From Tyto alba (lineage: Eukaryota > Chordata > Aves > Strigiformes > Tytonidae): a stretch of DNA of 64,000 nucleotides. Each line of letters opens with the position of its first letter. The first letter of the stretch is position 1. The notes beneath the pieces are model-generated. The model saw only the letters and a list, made by a program, of their open reading frames with translations, did not search any database and was not told the origin of the DNA. Both the position numbers and the translations under genes were made by a program. Where the stretch lies: the NCBI RefSeq assembly GCF_018691265.1, contig NW_024881296.1:9083427-9147426 (forward strand), written 5' to 3'. This document shows positions 25,002-39,000 of the stretch, piece by piece.

Positions 25002-27611
25002 CTGAGTGTTTTAAGTGTCATGTATGAAGCAAGGATATAGGTATAACGTTGCTTGCTTTGATGTACTATACACAAATCTGCCTAGGAGAATGAAGAAAAA
25101 TCTATCAATAATATAATGAATATTTAATCCCCCTTCAAAGTTTAATTGTTCATTTGTCATGGCCATTTGGCTGGACTTTAATGCCGTGCTTTCTGTTTTG
25201 GGCTCACTTTAAAACTAGTTAGCTGCAGAAGTCCACTTCAGTAACATGCTTGTTATTTTGGCTATCCAAACTCAGTTGTAGTAAGCCGCAGTACATTTTT
25301 TTGTGCACTGCAATTCAAAGACACATGGATTGCTCTGATTGTTAAGTCCCTGGGAAGAAGAGCAATTATTCTATTTGTGACAAGTTTTTATTCCGTGACA
25401 TGGAGATGATTATTACTTTAAGTGCCTCTGATTCCCTAACTAAACAGAGTAATAGTGCAAGTATCAAAATGATCTCATCTGATCAGTTTGTTATCCAAGC
25501 CTACTAAAACTGTGCTATATGTGCAGTAGATATAGCAGTTTGAAAAATTAACTTTGCTGTATGTTGCAAAGGAGGAGTTTTGTTTCACAATCACATCTGC
25601 TCAAATAAATGTTTTGAAGACAAAAATGTGCCCTATGAGGGCAGAACTGGTTTTGTGACTAAAATAATGGGTATACTTGCACATTTTATTTATACATAGA
25701 GGAGAATGTTGCTTAACATATTTGTTTTTTCTTCAGCTAAAATATAAATCTTTTATGAGAAAATAAAATAAAGGTGAAGCATCTAGAAAGACATCTAGAA
25801 AGATTTAGAACAAAAAATGATGAAAATTGTGGTTTTTTTTATCTTGCCAAGTTCCATAACATCACTTTGATTCTCTCTGATACATTGCAGAGTAATACTT
25901 CATTTTCTGTCTCATCATTTTGAATGTATTATTCATAATAATAAATTTTTCACTAGGATATTAATGATTCATTATAATAGCAGTGATCTTGATGAATTCA
26001 TTCCTGCCTCTCTGTTTTAAGTGAATCTTTTTAACAATAAAAATGTGCTGGGATGGAAGTGGTTGCAGTTCTATTTGCCTCTAAGGCCAGAAAAATCTAT
26101 TTAATGAATTTATTATCATTCAGTAAGTTTGGATATTAAATCTACGGTCTATCTCACTATATAAAACTCCTGAACATTCCTGTCTTTAAGGAATACAGTG
26201 TAAATTTCCTATTAGTTTCCTATGCTTGCTTGTTGATGCTGCTTTTTCTCCATATTTTGTGAAGCAGTGTTTGTTCTGCTCATTCTGTAGGAGCTTGGGG
26301 AAAAAAAGCAAACAAAAGAAATCCCGTGCAGCTTATCCTTGTTTTAATTTTTAAGGGCTGACAGTTTCTAGGATGAGCTCATTTGAAGTCATTTAGAGAT
26401 ATAAATACCAAGGGGCTTGTAAAATTACCAAATCCTTAAAGCAAAGTTGACTGTAAATAAGAGTAAATAAAAATATTTTACTTCCTAATGTCTGTGTCCA
26501 TACAATATTATTGCATTATATAAGGAAAAGCATGGAAAAGTATTATAAGAGGCATATGTTCATTTGAAAAAGGTTCCAGCAGAGTTTTTGAGCCAGTTAA
26601 AAAAATTTCCCTGCATGTATTTAAGACTATTTTCCAGTTGTAATGGGATTGTGATGCACTTTAAAGCAAACAGTAGCATGGCATCTGAATTACAGCCAGC
26701 TGTCAAGGACAAGGTACCAAACCAAGCACCAGTAATAGGCCAAACACAAGTAATAGACCTCAGCTATCATCCCGGACTTGCGTTTTTGAGAAGGCCTGAT
26801 ACAATCTTCTGCTATTCTCCAGTAGCCTTCAAGATGTGGCTCCTGGTGGTGTAGCTCATGTTTTATTGGCGCAGCTTATTTGCATGCACTATCTTGCCCT
26901 GGGATCATTGAATAATTCACACTAGAAAAATAACGGTCAAATTGAAGATATATATTGATAGAACACTTTGGCAACTAATGACTATTAATACTTATAACAT
27001 TACAACAATAATACCCGCAGACCCATTATGAAAATTGCTTAATGAATTTTATTTTCTTCTGTTCAAGTTTATAATGCAAGTGTTTCTTTGGAGGGTTGTG
27101 TAGATTCCCTCAGCATCAGAGGTGAGCAGCAGACTTTGAAAACATCATACTATCAAAAGATGGATAATAATAGTTGGGCTAAATTAGCAGACACTTTAGT
27201 AAGCATTATCAATTCACATGTGTTCACACTTCAAGACTGTTTCCAAATTCTGCTTTCTTCAATTCTTTTTGGAAGGAATCCATGCTTGTCAAATCATTTT
27301 ACTGAGCAAAAATATCCTCTTTATTTCTTAGCACTGCAAAGCTGTTGTTTTTCTGTGTATCTTGTAAGATGCTTGAATTTTAAATAAAGAATTAATTAAT
27401 ATTTGGAGCTACATTACAGCTTGGTTTTAGATTTGAGGTTGGTTTCTTTGTAGCAAATGGAGAGACACCTTTTGCAATTAAATTTGATATGGGAGATGCA
27501 TCTAATCACAGTGTCGTTTTACAGAATCAAATTTCAAAATACAGTTATATTTCTAAGTTTGTGAATGCTTTTGTACATTGGTTTGGCCATTCTTACAGGA
27601 AGAGAGTGGAG

Positions 27612-27999
27612 ATGAGAGTTGATTTAGCCTGGAGAAGAGAAGGCTCCATGGAGACCTTATAGCAGCCTTCCAGTACTTTCAGGGGGCCTACAGGGAAGAT
27701 GGGGAGGGACTCTGTCAGGGAGTGTAGTGATAGGGTGAGGGGTAATCATTTTAAACTGAAAGGACGTGGATTTAGATTAGATATAAGGAAGAAATTCTTT
27801 AATGTGAGGGCGGTGAGGCACTGGAAGAGGTTGCCCAGAGAAGCTGTGGCTGCCTCCTCCCCGGAAGGGCTCAGGGCCAAGTCGGATGTGAATTTGAACA
27901 ACCTGATCTAGTGGAAGGTGTCCCAGCTCATGGCTGGGGAGTTGGAACTAGGTGATCTTTAAGCTCTTTTCCAACCCAAAGCATTCTATGATTCTATAT
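27612..27999 (+). mobile_element. CR1 retrotransposon 3' fragment
   Basis: About 390 bp matches the 3' end of an avian CR1 LINE. It reads through the tail of the reverse transcriptase frame (GFRLDIRKKFFNVRAVRHWK, + frame 27699-27911, then a stop) and the CR1 3' untranslated region (TCCAACCC), and ends in the diagnostic ATTCTATGATTCTATA microsatellite at 27984-27999. It is 5'-truncated, as most CR1 copies are, and cannot encode a working protein. It lies in the same orientation as RYR2. The start is approximate because the 5' boundary is blurred by decay. Confidence 0.93.
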
Positions 28000-30900
28000 A
28001 AGTTAGCAAGTGCTGAGAAGAGGGGAGGAACAGTAACTCCATGCTATGGAATTTTTAGTACAGCATGGGAGGCTATTGCCCTCCTTTGCTGCCAGGGCCT
28101 GCTGTGGGCTCATGGCCACCTTACTGCCCTCAGGCCCTTTTCTGCAAAGCTGCCTCCCAGGCCGTCAGACCCTAGGCGGGGTCAGAGGATACTTAGTCTT
28201 TGTACAGCAAGTATATTCTTGATTTGGAATTAATTATTTGAGCCAGTGGATTGGATTGCAGTTGTGAAGGACACACGGAGGGACTAGTTTCTATATTAGC
28301 GATAGCCTTGAACAAATCAGAGTTGTATCTTTGTAACAGTTATTTTGGGTTCTACCAGAGACTGTACTCTAGCTTTGACTGATAATGGGATATAAGCTAT
28401 TTTGCACTTTATGCTATCTTTATTTCATTAATTATTTTAATTTGGGAAGGCAAATAACATTAGTTGCTACACTTACTCTTTAAATGCAGTTTATCTGCTA
28501 CTTTCAAGAGTATAGCAGCTTCTTGATTGTTGCTCAGAGCATGTCACCAAATTCCTCAAAATGATTCTGTATCTTCAAGAGCAAAATAATAGGTAAACAA
28601 GATGTCAGGTCTAAATTACATGCAATTTTATTAATAAGAGACAGTTATGAGTATAAACCAATCAGGTTGGTACAAGATAAATGCATGGCTACCTCATTTA
28701 TAGAGGTGTAGTAGCTCAGGTGAAAAACAATTATATTTCAATCTCTACTAATTTCCAAGCAGGTCTGTCTCAAAATAAGTGTTGTTCTGGGTATAGGTTA
28801 CTCATTCCAAATTTATAAGAATGTAAAATATTTTAACATTAAAAAATTTGCAACAGTGACAATAACAAAACCCAAAGAAGACATGCTGAAGACAAAATTT
28901 AAAATGCTTTGTTTCCTTATCTCATTCCCTAATTTCTTCATCAGGTCTTGTTAAGTCCATAGCATAAATTTTAATTTCTTAAGTAAAAAGAAGAAAATAA
29001 GGGACAGGTGTCAGGAAAAAAGCTAAAAAGAACATAAACTTCTTTTTTGACAGTGGTCTATAGGTAATTTTGTTCCATCTATTTTTGCTGCGCTTTTAAA
29101 TCTATTCCTTGTGTGGAAGAGTATCCCTTTTATTAAAACAAGAATCATGAATAGTTAACTTACCTCGGTGACTAGTGAGATCTATTTCTTTACATTTGAA
29201 AATCAGATTGTTGCTTTTTATATATGAAGATTGCTAATATAAGGATGTCCATTCATTAAAAATTATGCTGTCTGCTATTGAAGTAATTTTTCTTTAAATA
29301 TAAATAATCAATGGGGTATTGAAAAGCAAGCAAGCTGGATCTGTGTTTTTAACTGCTCCTAAAATCTGTATCGGTCCGTGGTGTAGAATGAAAAATACTC
29401 AGCTCTGGGCCAGTCACAAATGGGGTTTTGATCACTTCTGAACCACTGTACAGTGGAACACTGAGAGTGAGTTTTGCTTTTCTAATGGCATAAAGTGTTT
29501 TTTTTTTCTCTTGTTTTTATGGCAGGTGAAAATCTCACATATTTTAATTCCATGAAACTGCTTTACATGATTAAAAAGAACCCATAAAATTTGTGGGTTT
29601 TAAATCTCCCCTCTTGAGCTCTCAACAGTTTGGACTTGAGAGAAGGAAGGATAACATAGTGAGTGGTTTTGAAGATCTAAAAAATCCTTCCAATTTTAAT
29701 TATTTTTCCTCATTTTTTTAAAGATAGCATTACAATATGTGATCCTATGGTTTGAACTTTCTACTGAGCTACAAATTACATATTATATAATAAGTTACAG
29801 TGCTGAGAGAAGAGTCCACGAACTTACCATACCCTTAAAAGTGAGGAAGGGCTTCACATGCTGCTGGGGCTTTGATAACTTTTTTCTGTTTTTGGTTTCA
29901 AAGAGTCACTTTTCTGCTGTGGCAGGGCATGGTTGCAGCACTAGGGGAGGTTCTGCAGATTGGTGCTGGACTGATGTAGGCCAGTCAGCTTGGCTGTCTG
30001 CTCTGTGACCCAGAACTACAAGTATCAGTGATGTTCCGTTCTTTGTTGGTCCCTAGATGCTACTGTTGTGTGAGGGGACAGAAAATAAAGCCTGATGGTA
30101 AGGCTCGCACACTGTTTCTTGTGCTGTCAAATACGAATTCTTTGAGTTTTTCTTTGTTCTTTTCTGGTCTGTTTTCAACAAGTAGATGAATCAGCAGGAG
30201 CTGGATAGGTGTCTCTGCTGGAGGGGAAGAAGAGAATGGGAGGAGGGAGGGTAGAGAAGGATGGTCACCTGGCACAGACAAGGTTACAAGAAGGTATGAT
30301 TCTCTAGTGTTTACACACACAGTTTTCATGCCAGCAGTCAAATTCTGTATGGACGTGTCTAAAGAAGTGTGTCATCCTGAATGGTGGGCAGGGACACTGG
30401 CCTTGGACTACTGTACCCTGATTAACTCTGGGAGAAAAACTCTTGTCTCCGTTTGTCTTCCAGAGTGTAAGATCTGAAGGCAAGGATAGCTTTCTTTTTT
30501 TTTGGCTTGTACAGCAAACACTTGAGCGTGTTCTCAGTGGCCAAGGCAAATAATCTTTCTTACTCCAGAGAAACTGAGTCTGAAACTCTTTCTGACAGCT
30601 CAGAAACAGTACCTGTGCTGTGCAGTTTTCAGCTGTGTAAATCCAAATGCATAAAAAATGCACACGGTGTCTATTAATGTATGGATGGAAGGTAGACACT
30701 TTTTGAACAGTTACTAACATATAATATAACAAATAAATTACTAAGTTTTAAAAAATCTGATTCACGCTGACAGATCAAATCAGTGTTGTCTGTTTGTGTT
30801 TACAGTGGATCGTTCTAGGAATTTGCCATGTAGTAAATTTTTTTATTTTTATTTTTGATAGTTGCTGTGATTCCTTTCTGTGCTTAGGTTTCCATTACAT

Positions 30901-32705
30901 CCTTCTAAAAAAGTCAAAAACTGTCAGAGCTTTGGCAAGGCTTTGTAGCTGCACTTCCAAGGCTGTTTTAATTGCCTTTGTGTCATGTTGCCAAAATGAA
31001 TGGTTACATTTAATGGCAAATATGGCACTTAATGTTATGTAATCTCACATTCAGAGGACTGCATTTAGCAGATGTTCACTAACATCATTGATTTTAATAA
31101 TTTAAATGAAGAGTTGGTAACAAATTTATGCATATTACACATTACTTGGACTACTTTACATACATAATTTAGACATATGTAGAGGAAGTCTAGGCATAGA
31201 TCAGACAGGATTTTGTTCAATGAATCATTCTTTCCCAGTAAAATGCTTCTCTACAGAAGCAATGTAAATAAGAACATAGTGCCTTTCACTACATTTGCAT
31301 GTAGTTTTATGTAAGACATAATTTATAGAATTGTAAATATATTTATTATTTATGTATATCAGATTCAATTTTTACTCCTCTTAAATCTTGTATAAATTGT
31401 GAGCCTAAATGCAGGTGTGTAGCCATATCCATCAGATCTGATTGTCATCCTTGCACTTAATCCCACAAACCAACAATTATTTCTTGAGATGAAAGGTGAA
31501 TCATGTAAAATGAATGTGAAACATTCAGACTATGAAAGACATTGGGTCAGATCTCCATGGATGTAAAGCAGCAACAGAAATATGGCTTTATATCAGCGGG
31601 AAATTGTGTGCAGTATTAGTAGGCATAATAATACACCTTAACAGGTTTGTACAGTAATCTCTAAAGCAAGTAGTTTTTAAAAAGGAAACAAAATGTGTGA
31701 TATTTTGCAAGGCATCACAGGCTAAGTAGTGTAATCATAATATGTCCAATCTAGGAAATCTTATTAGTCTCATTGCTCAGATTGTATCTCCTGTTGCAGC
31801 AGATACTTGGAATTTGCAATACATACAGGAATGGATTACAGTGATGTTACAGAAATGTTAATTATCAAATCTAGTGTTGTCAGAGATATACATTGAGTTT
31901 TAGCTTAATGAGGCTCTATTTACTACCAGAAAGGAGTTAAAAGCTCTTCCTGTCTACAAAATGTACTTTCATTAATGTGAAAGAGTTTCTTTTCCAATCA
32001 CATCCATTTATTTATTTAATATTTAAAAGTATGATATTACTATAGGTCAGTTCCCTGGACTTTGCTGGGGATAACTGCATGCTTAATATTAGTTATTTAG
32101 AATCCATGGGCTTTTATTATAAACCTCAAAATGTATTGTGTACTTTTTTTTTTGGTCAAAATATATTTTAGAAATATCAAAGAATGTTATCAATAAAACA
32201 CTTTCGAAAGTGCTTTTCCTCCAGAGGAAAGTGCCGAATACTTGCATACACTGGTAGAGTGCATGATATGTAACCTGAAAATATATCAGCAAAAGCTGAA
32301 AGAGAATCAAAATTATTTTGTGGTTAAGGTGAATTAATTAGGTGATGATAATACTCCAAGTGATGGCACTGAATGAAAGAGTAGTACATATGATGTATGA
32401 TATGCATGCATTATGTGTTATTAACTAACCAATGCAAGACAAATTTAAAAATGCACATTTTATTTATAGCATTAGTGACTTGTTTCATGCTAACGTAGGC
32501 CATCCAATCAAGAAACTTAACCCAGAGCTGTATAATTTGTCTAATTTAACAAAAAAAAGTGAGTTGTAATTTTCCCAGTCAAGTATGTAGTTTGCAACTT
32601 TCTTCTTTGTCTACATGTCTGTTAAAAACAAACAAACCCTAAATGTTTACAAAACCACATATGATGGTGGTTGTTGGTGGGTTTCGTTGTGGTTTCTTGT
32701 TTATT

Positions 32706-32709
<4 letters not shown>

Positions 32710-32740
<31 letters not shown>
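32710..32740 (+). repeat. T31 homopolymer
   Basis: Uninterrupted run of 31 T on the sense strand, preceded by GT-rich sequence (GGTGGTTGTTGGTGGG). No retroposed sequence that would explain it as a poly-A tail on the - strand is recognisable. Confidence 0.9.
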
Positions 32741-32744
<4 letters not shown>

Positions 32745-33749
32745 GTAGTGGAACAGATATAGGAATTCAACTTCTGGTATGAAATAAGTGAAGATGATCT
32801 GAAAAATCCCGTTAAATCACTTTTCTTTTAAAACTACATATGCCAGTAGCTGTTTAGGTCCCTCATTATTTAAAGACTAAAATATAAAAAGAAGGAGATA
32901 TTATGCTGGAAGATCTTGTCTGAGATAAAGCTGTGACACAAACACCATGATGTAAGAAGGTCAGATACTCTGCACAATTCTGTAATTGGTTTGGTGAGTT
33001 TTCTGCAGGCTTCTGAAAACCTGCCAGTTTGCTGTGATTTAGTTTCTGAGTCCTACCCTTTTTAGCACTGTTCTGTTTAAAAAGGAGAGTTGCTATTACG
33101 GCATGATGGCTTTATCTATTTGCATTTTGAACATTCTGTTCAAAGCAGTGCCCTCACACAGTTGCAGAGTTGATTGGTTTTGGTGGTGGTGTTTTTGGTT
33201 TGGTTTGTTTTTTTTCCCCCCATTTAGTATAAAAGTCTTGGGACTGGGAGTTAAAGACTGGAAACAGATTATTTGCCTTCACCAAATACATTAACTGTAC
33301 TAGAATACCATAAGAAATTCCTTGAAAGATAAATAAAGTGGTAAATAGAGCAAAGCCAGAATATTTTGCGATGAAAGTTCCTATTTGCTGTACATTCATG
33401 TCTGATGAAAGTTACAACCGATAGCTGTTCAGTGCAAGCACAGCCCCGGCAGCTTTGGGCTTGCTGCGGTACCCTGGGTAGCTGAACATCACAAGGTTAC
33501 ACAATGGCACATTCTGCCAAGCCCTCTAGAGCTCAGCATTTTAAAAGACATAACAGGCAGGACAAAATGAATTAAAGAATTGAGGTATGGTGTACCGTTC
33601 ATCTTCATAAAGTGGCTTTATAATTTATTAGTATTTTGCCAGCCAGTAGGGGCTGGCACACCTAAATTTGCATAAAGCACATCCAGCTTCTGTAATGCTG
33701 GTGGGATAGACTGAAAATTCTGTGGGCTGTTGCATTTAATTTGTTTTGA

Positions 33750-33762
33750 TTTTTTTTTTTTT
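33750..33762 (+). repeat. T13 homopolymer
   Basis: Short T run in intron 2, included for the strand-asymmetry count. Confidence 0.75.
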
Positions 33763-35420
33763 AAATTGGATTAAGCACATGGATAGTATTGGCTCAAAAC
33801 AGAATGTATACATTATTCATTTTAGTTATAAAAATGGATTCATTTTACATAAGTGTAAAGAAAATATAGACTGTTAATATGCAGTTTAGTGCTGTAAGTG
33901 CCTAAGTGCATTGTTGCATCTTGCCACAAAGGATTTTGATAGCTGTATATGCTTTGCTACTTTTAAACTGTGTTGCCCAGGAGAGAGTTGATGATGCATC
34001 TCCTTGCCTTCGTTTAAGGACAAGTCAGAGGTGACTCAGAGCATAATTCCCAGTCCTCCATTCCAGCAATATTTGATAGGCAACAATTTTCCTGGTTATA
34101 TAGATTAACTATTGATTTCAGCAACATAAAATGGAAGGTGTAATAGTTGAAAACTTATAATATAATCCTTAGAATTTAAAATTTGGTGTCCATTGTTATG
34201 GTTTATAGTTGATAGCTTATGAGATAAACAGGTTTTGCTTCTCTTAGACATATTGTTTCATGTTTGCTGCAAAGTGAATGAATTGCTCATTAGAGTTAGT
34301 GTAGGGTATTCGGGGCAGGGTTAGTATTTGTATTTATTTGGATTTTATTTTTACATGTTATAATTCCACTGTGAAGATTGAGATATCAGCTATAGGCTAT
34401 GGGATAAATTTAACAGTAAGAGAATCTCTGCAAATAATGTCCAATTGGTTATTATGCGGGGGTAAGGTTTTAACTGACATGGCCTGATCTGTCTTGGTAA
34501 TTACAGCCACATGAGATATGCACGTCTGCCCGGCTTGTTTGATCCTAAAACATAATAGGGTTCCTCCCTTGAAATGATTGTTGTAATGTGCATGGTTTAT
34601 AATAAATCTGGTCAGAGATTAGGAAGATTTTCCTGCTGGGTGTCTGCTATGCTTTGCAGAGAGGGGCAAAATAGTATTTTATAAAGATCATCTTTCTGAT
34701 GCTGCAAGAAGCAAAGGGCAGCTGCTTCCTTCCAGGTTCTAAAGCAATACTACACTCCCGAATGATAATATCCTAAATTTTTCCATTACTTGTTGCAGTA
34801 GCTACAAGTGCAACATAATCTCTAAGAATAAGAGAGAACTGTAAAGTTTTGAATAATACACATAAGATTAGCGTATTAAGGTGGAATTTGCAGAATCAGC
34901 ATGGAATTAAACAAAAAATGTTTTGTTAATTTGGATGTATGCCTAGAATATCTAGCACTGTTGATCCTATGAGATTTTTTTATTTTATTAATTAATGTGG
35001 GATTTTCCTAATTACCATGAAAATGAACACATTTATGCTGCATTAGGGTGATACACTATTAGCTAATGTTCATCTAAGCTTCTGGCTAGAGCAGTGTATG
35101 TTGTAACAGATGTTGATTGACGTGGTTTAACCATTGAGGCCGAAATGAAGTTGTATGGCTCCTTACCCAATATCACTTTTATCTGTTGCTAAGAGTTTTA
35201 CATTTTCAGAGAACAGATAAAAAAGAAAACCAGCTCTCAGTAATGTAGATACATTGGAATTATGTATAGTTAGAAAGGAGGTGAGACAGAGAGATGGAGG
35301 ATAAGAGGAAAAAAAACTTATCCTTTTTTAGAGACAGAATGTATGAGGCCCTAAATCTGTACAGAAAGTAAACACCATGCTGGGAAGGAGTTAAGATAGT
35401 CTGCTCTGCTAGTAACAGCC

Positions 35421-36064
35421 TGCCGTGGTTTAACCGCAGCCAGCAACTAAGCACCACACAGCCGCTCGCTTACTCCCCTCTCCCAGCAGGATGAGGGGAA
35501 GAGAACTGGAATGGTAAAAGTGAGAAGACATGTGGGTTGAGATAAGAACAGTTTAATAATTGAAATAAGATGAAATAGTAATAATAATAAAAATTGAAAT
35601 GAAAAGGGAAATAACAAAGAAAAATAAATAAAGAGAACAAAGAGGAATAAATAAAAGGAAATAATAAAGAGAAATAAAACCCAAGAAAGACAAGTAATGC
35701 AAATGTAAACAGTTGCTCACCACCAACCAAAATATACCCAGCCAGTCCTTGAGCAGCTTCCCCCAGGCTAAACTTCCCCCAGCTTTATATGCTGAGCATC
35801 ATGTCCTATGGTGTGGGATACCACTGGGGTCAGTGGGGATCAGCTGTCCCGGCTGTGTCCCCTCCCAACCTCTTGTGCACCCCAGTCCACGCACTTGTGG
35901 GGCGGTGTGAGGGGCAGAAAAGACCTTGGCTCTCTGCAAGCACTGCTCAGCAGCAAGGAAAACATCCCTGTATTATCAACAGTGTTTCCAGCACAAATAA
36001 AGACTGTAGCCCCGTACCAGCTACTATGAAGAGAATTAACTCTACCCCAGCCAAAACAAGCACG
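35421..36064 (-). mobile_element. Solo LTR of an avian endogenous retrovirus (ERVL-like)
   Basis: About 644 bp matches a common bird ERV long terminal repeat. Read on the - strand it starts near GCTTGTTTTGGCTGGGGTAG, has a TATAAA box (+ positions 35784-35789) in the context CAGCATATAAAGCTGGGGG, an ATTAAA polyadenylation signal (+ 35552-35557), the conserved GCGAGCGGCTGTGTGGTGC segment, and ends in GGTTAAACCACGGCA at 35421. Flanking CAGCC (35416-35420) and TAGCC (36065-36069) form a possible 5-bp target-site duplication with one mismatch. No gag, pol or env sequence is next to it. Several frames cross it on both strands and are not genes. An A-rich block at about 35561-35700 (+ strand) looks like an internal expansion. 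The LTR is antisense to RYR2. Confidence 0.9.
35561..35700 (+). repeat. AATAA/AAATAA-rich low-complexity block inside the LTR
   Basis: About 140 nt made mostly of AATAA, AAATAAAG and GAAATAA units, with runs such as AATAATAATAAAAA. It sits immediately on the 3' side (LTR sense) of the TATA box and before the polyadenylation signal, so it falls in the R-like part of the LTR. Confidence 0.75.
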
Positions 36065-39000
36065 TAGCCTCATGACCTTGACAGTTCTCGGGATCAAAGT
36101 TGTTTCCAAAGAGCATAAACCAAAAAACTGTAACATAAAACTTTGATGCGGTTAGCAAGCATAAAAGAAAATAATATAATTGTACTTAAGTAAAAACAGT
36201 CTAAGTAGAAATAAGTTTCTTATGCATGTTTAAAGGAGACTGTGAGAGATGAAAACCCCAAGAAGCATTTTCCTTCTGAATGTTGTTATACCTTCAGTTT
36301 GTACAGCTTAGATTTCAAGTAACATGTTTTTCTTTACCAATTAAGTGTTCCACTGTGACCGGCAGATGACATTTACTACCTGAAAATAAGAGAATGGAAG
36401 GATTTGGGTGTTCGTTGTTGTGCTAACTCATATGGGGATAAAAACTAGTAACACACAGACTACTGTAGATGAGTGTTTACCTTTGATATATCAACAGAAA
36501 GTATGCTCAGTGTATCAATGCTTTTTTCACAGCTGGGGTTGTCAAATCTGACCATTCATGAGAGAATTCTTCACTCAGAAGTGTGGATAAAATAGGGAAA
36601 GTTTCTATAGGTGACTATGAGAAGAGAATATTTTTTAAAAATTAATCAGTTGTTTAAGTTAGATTTACAAGATATCTTATAATACAGGTGATCAACACGT
36701 AGTGGCATAGGCAATCGACATGATTCAAAAGAACCACTGAGGACTTGGGAGTTGTCTTGTGTTCTAGGTTTTGAAAATTAATTTATTGCAGTGTATTTGG
36801 GTCTGACCTCAATTCCACCACTGACTGTTTTTCCCTGGGTTAGTCTCATTTTCTCTTGTTTTTTTTTATTCCAGACCCAATTCTGGTTTCATCCTCCTGT
36901 GAGTTTTTCAGTTTTATTCCCTGAAACAGTTGTCCTGTGAACCAGGAATCTTTAGAGCTTTCAATTGTTAACAAGAAAATTTTCACTATGTGGAAAATGA
37001 CATTTTTCAGAAAGTAGAACTTGACTAAATTTTCAAAGTTTTTCCTAGAAAAAGTGAAGAGCATACTTGTGACAAAAGACCCCTTGCTTGTCAAACTGTT
37101 CTTCTGAAAACATGAGGGCATTACATTTTTTAGATATAGTAACACAAAATGTTTTGAATATTGAAAATGTCTCTGTTTTTGATGGAAACAACTGTTTCAG
37201 ATGGAATATCCTATAAATGCCTCATACAGAAAGTGATGATTTCAGATTTGAAATAGTCATAAGGAACTGAAAGCAAGTTTTTTGTAGGAGGTGTCCAGGA
37301 AACCTTCATGGTCTGCTAATGATAAACATGCAGGAGCTTGACGCTGTTATTGAAAGGTTTTGTCTTCTAGAACTGAAATCGTAAGACTCTTAATTTGTTC
37401 TCTGTGTTTTCTGTTTTGGGATTTGGTGAATATGATTCATCCTATTTGGCTGGCCAGGGCTTGTCATCAGAGCCATGTGTTTCTGTAATGGGTTCATCTT
37501 TCCAATGGCAAGCTTAAAAACATGGAAAGCTATGCCTTCTAGGTTTCCCTAGGAATGGATATTTTTACTTTATAATATTGAGTGTGTTTCATCACTGTCA
37601 CCAGACAGAATCTCATTTAAGTAGAAAGGACTGCCAAAAAGACTGGGATGTATAAATTTAAATGTAACTACTCCCACAAATAGGGCTACAGTTGTTTTGC
37701 TTAAATTCTGTACTAAAATTAATTTTCTGAATCCTCCTACTTAGATTCTCAAAGTTAGCCACCTAATAAATGTGCTAGTTTTTAAAAAGTTGCGAACACC
37801 TACATCTCATTTTTTTTGACAATAATGCAAACTGTGGATGCTTTGTAAATAAGGCTGCTTAGTTAGGTGTTTTTTTAGACACTGATGTGAGAATGTTTAG
37901 TGTACAGTTGAGTTCAAATACCTGCAAGTCCATATCACTGGGAATTTGGTTTGAAGAGAAATAAAAATAGCCATAAACTTAAGAAAACAACTAAGAAGCT
38001 TGCAAATAACTAAGAGGAGAAATAAAGCTGAGGTAAAGCTGCTTAAAGACAGAATTGTGTTTGCTGATGCGATTTATTATTTTTCAGTCTTGTACTAATA
38101 TTTATGAAAGGCAGAAGTTCAGTTCACATTCACAAGACTATATGCATCTTATTATATGAGCAGGTCGTACATTATTGTGGCCTGTTAACAGTGTGTGATC
38201 ATCAGAGTAACGACAGCAGGACTGAGTTTTGCATCTCAGCCTCTTGCTTTCATTGTCATCACACTGGAGTATGGTATGCTTGTAAATAAAAATTCACTAA
38301 AAGCTGAAATGGCGCATAATGAATACAACCAGTATCTGTGATTCAGTTGTGGGTTGGAGTAGAGTTAGAGGTATTTTTAAATAGCATTTCAAAAGCTTTA
38401 CTCAAAACACCTTTTTAATAAAGGGTATGATTATCTAATTTGCAAATCTGCCTCCCACAGAGTAAAGCATAATTTACTGTGCAAATATTACTACAGAAAA
38501 TTAGTGTACACAATAAATATAGTTTAATATGGCAAGAATGACAAATTCTCAAATTTTCTAAATAATCCAGCAATTACTCCAGTAACAGATATGCTTTAAA
38601 AATAGCAGATGATAATTGCATTATTTTAATTTGTCTAATTTTGCTGACTGTGCTATTACAATGATGAAGGATCAATAGAAAAAGTTAATAGTAATTTATT
38701 ATTTTTCTCCTAGCAGTATTAAATCGCTTTTTGAAGTTTAATATTAAATTTCTAGTTTATTTCTGTAATAACATTATTTTTTTCTTAACCAAACTACTTG
38801 CATATTATGTTGTAATAATGACTGACTAGATTGTCTAGGCAAATAATTGACAAGACACATCTTTTAAACAAGAACTAGTAGAGAAAATCAATAATGTTTT
38901 AAGCTCTGAGAAACACCGGAGTTGCTGCTTTTTACGTTTTAAGTCACTAGGTGTATTTTATATTAAAAAACATTTTAAAAGAATTGATTTTGCAATGTGT

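Noticed and set aside
24811..25005. 64-codon + frame covering exon 2
   Set aside because: It is out of phase with the RyR2 reading frame. The true coding frame is the 40-codon exon bordered by splice sites.
30060..30732. Antisense open frames of 142 and 93 codons in intron 2
   Set aside because: The two lie in different phases, show no domain or repeat I recognise, and have no clear splice context. The longest chance frame in 64 kb of six-frame DNA can be of this size.
14096..36064. The two LTRs as ends of one provirus
   Set aside because: They differ strongly from each other, each has its own candidate target-site duplication, and the 21 kb between them contains RYR2 exon 2 and a CR1 fragment but no retroviral genes.
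35713..36136. Several frames of 65-98 codons on both strands around 35.8-36.1 kb
   Set aside because: They lie within or overlap the U3 part of the solo LTR, which is non-coding.
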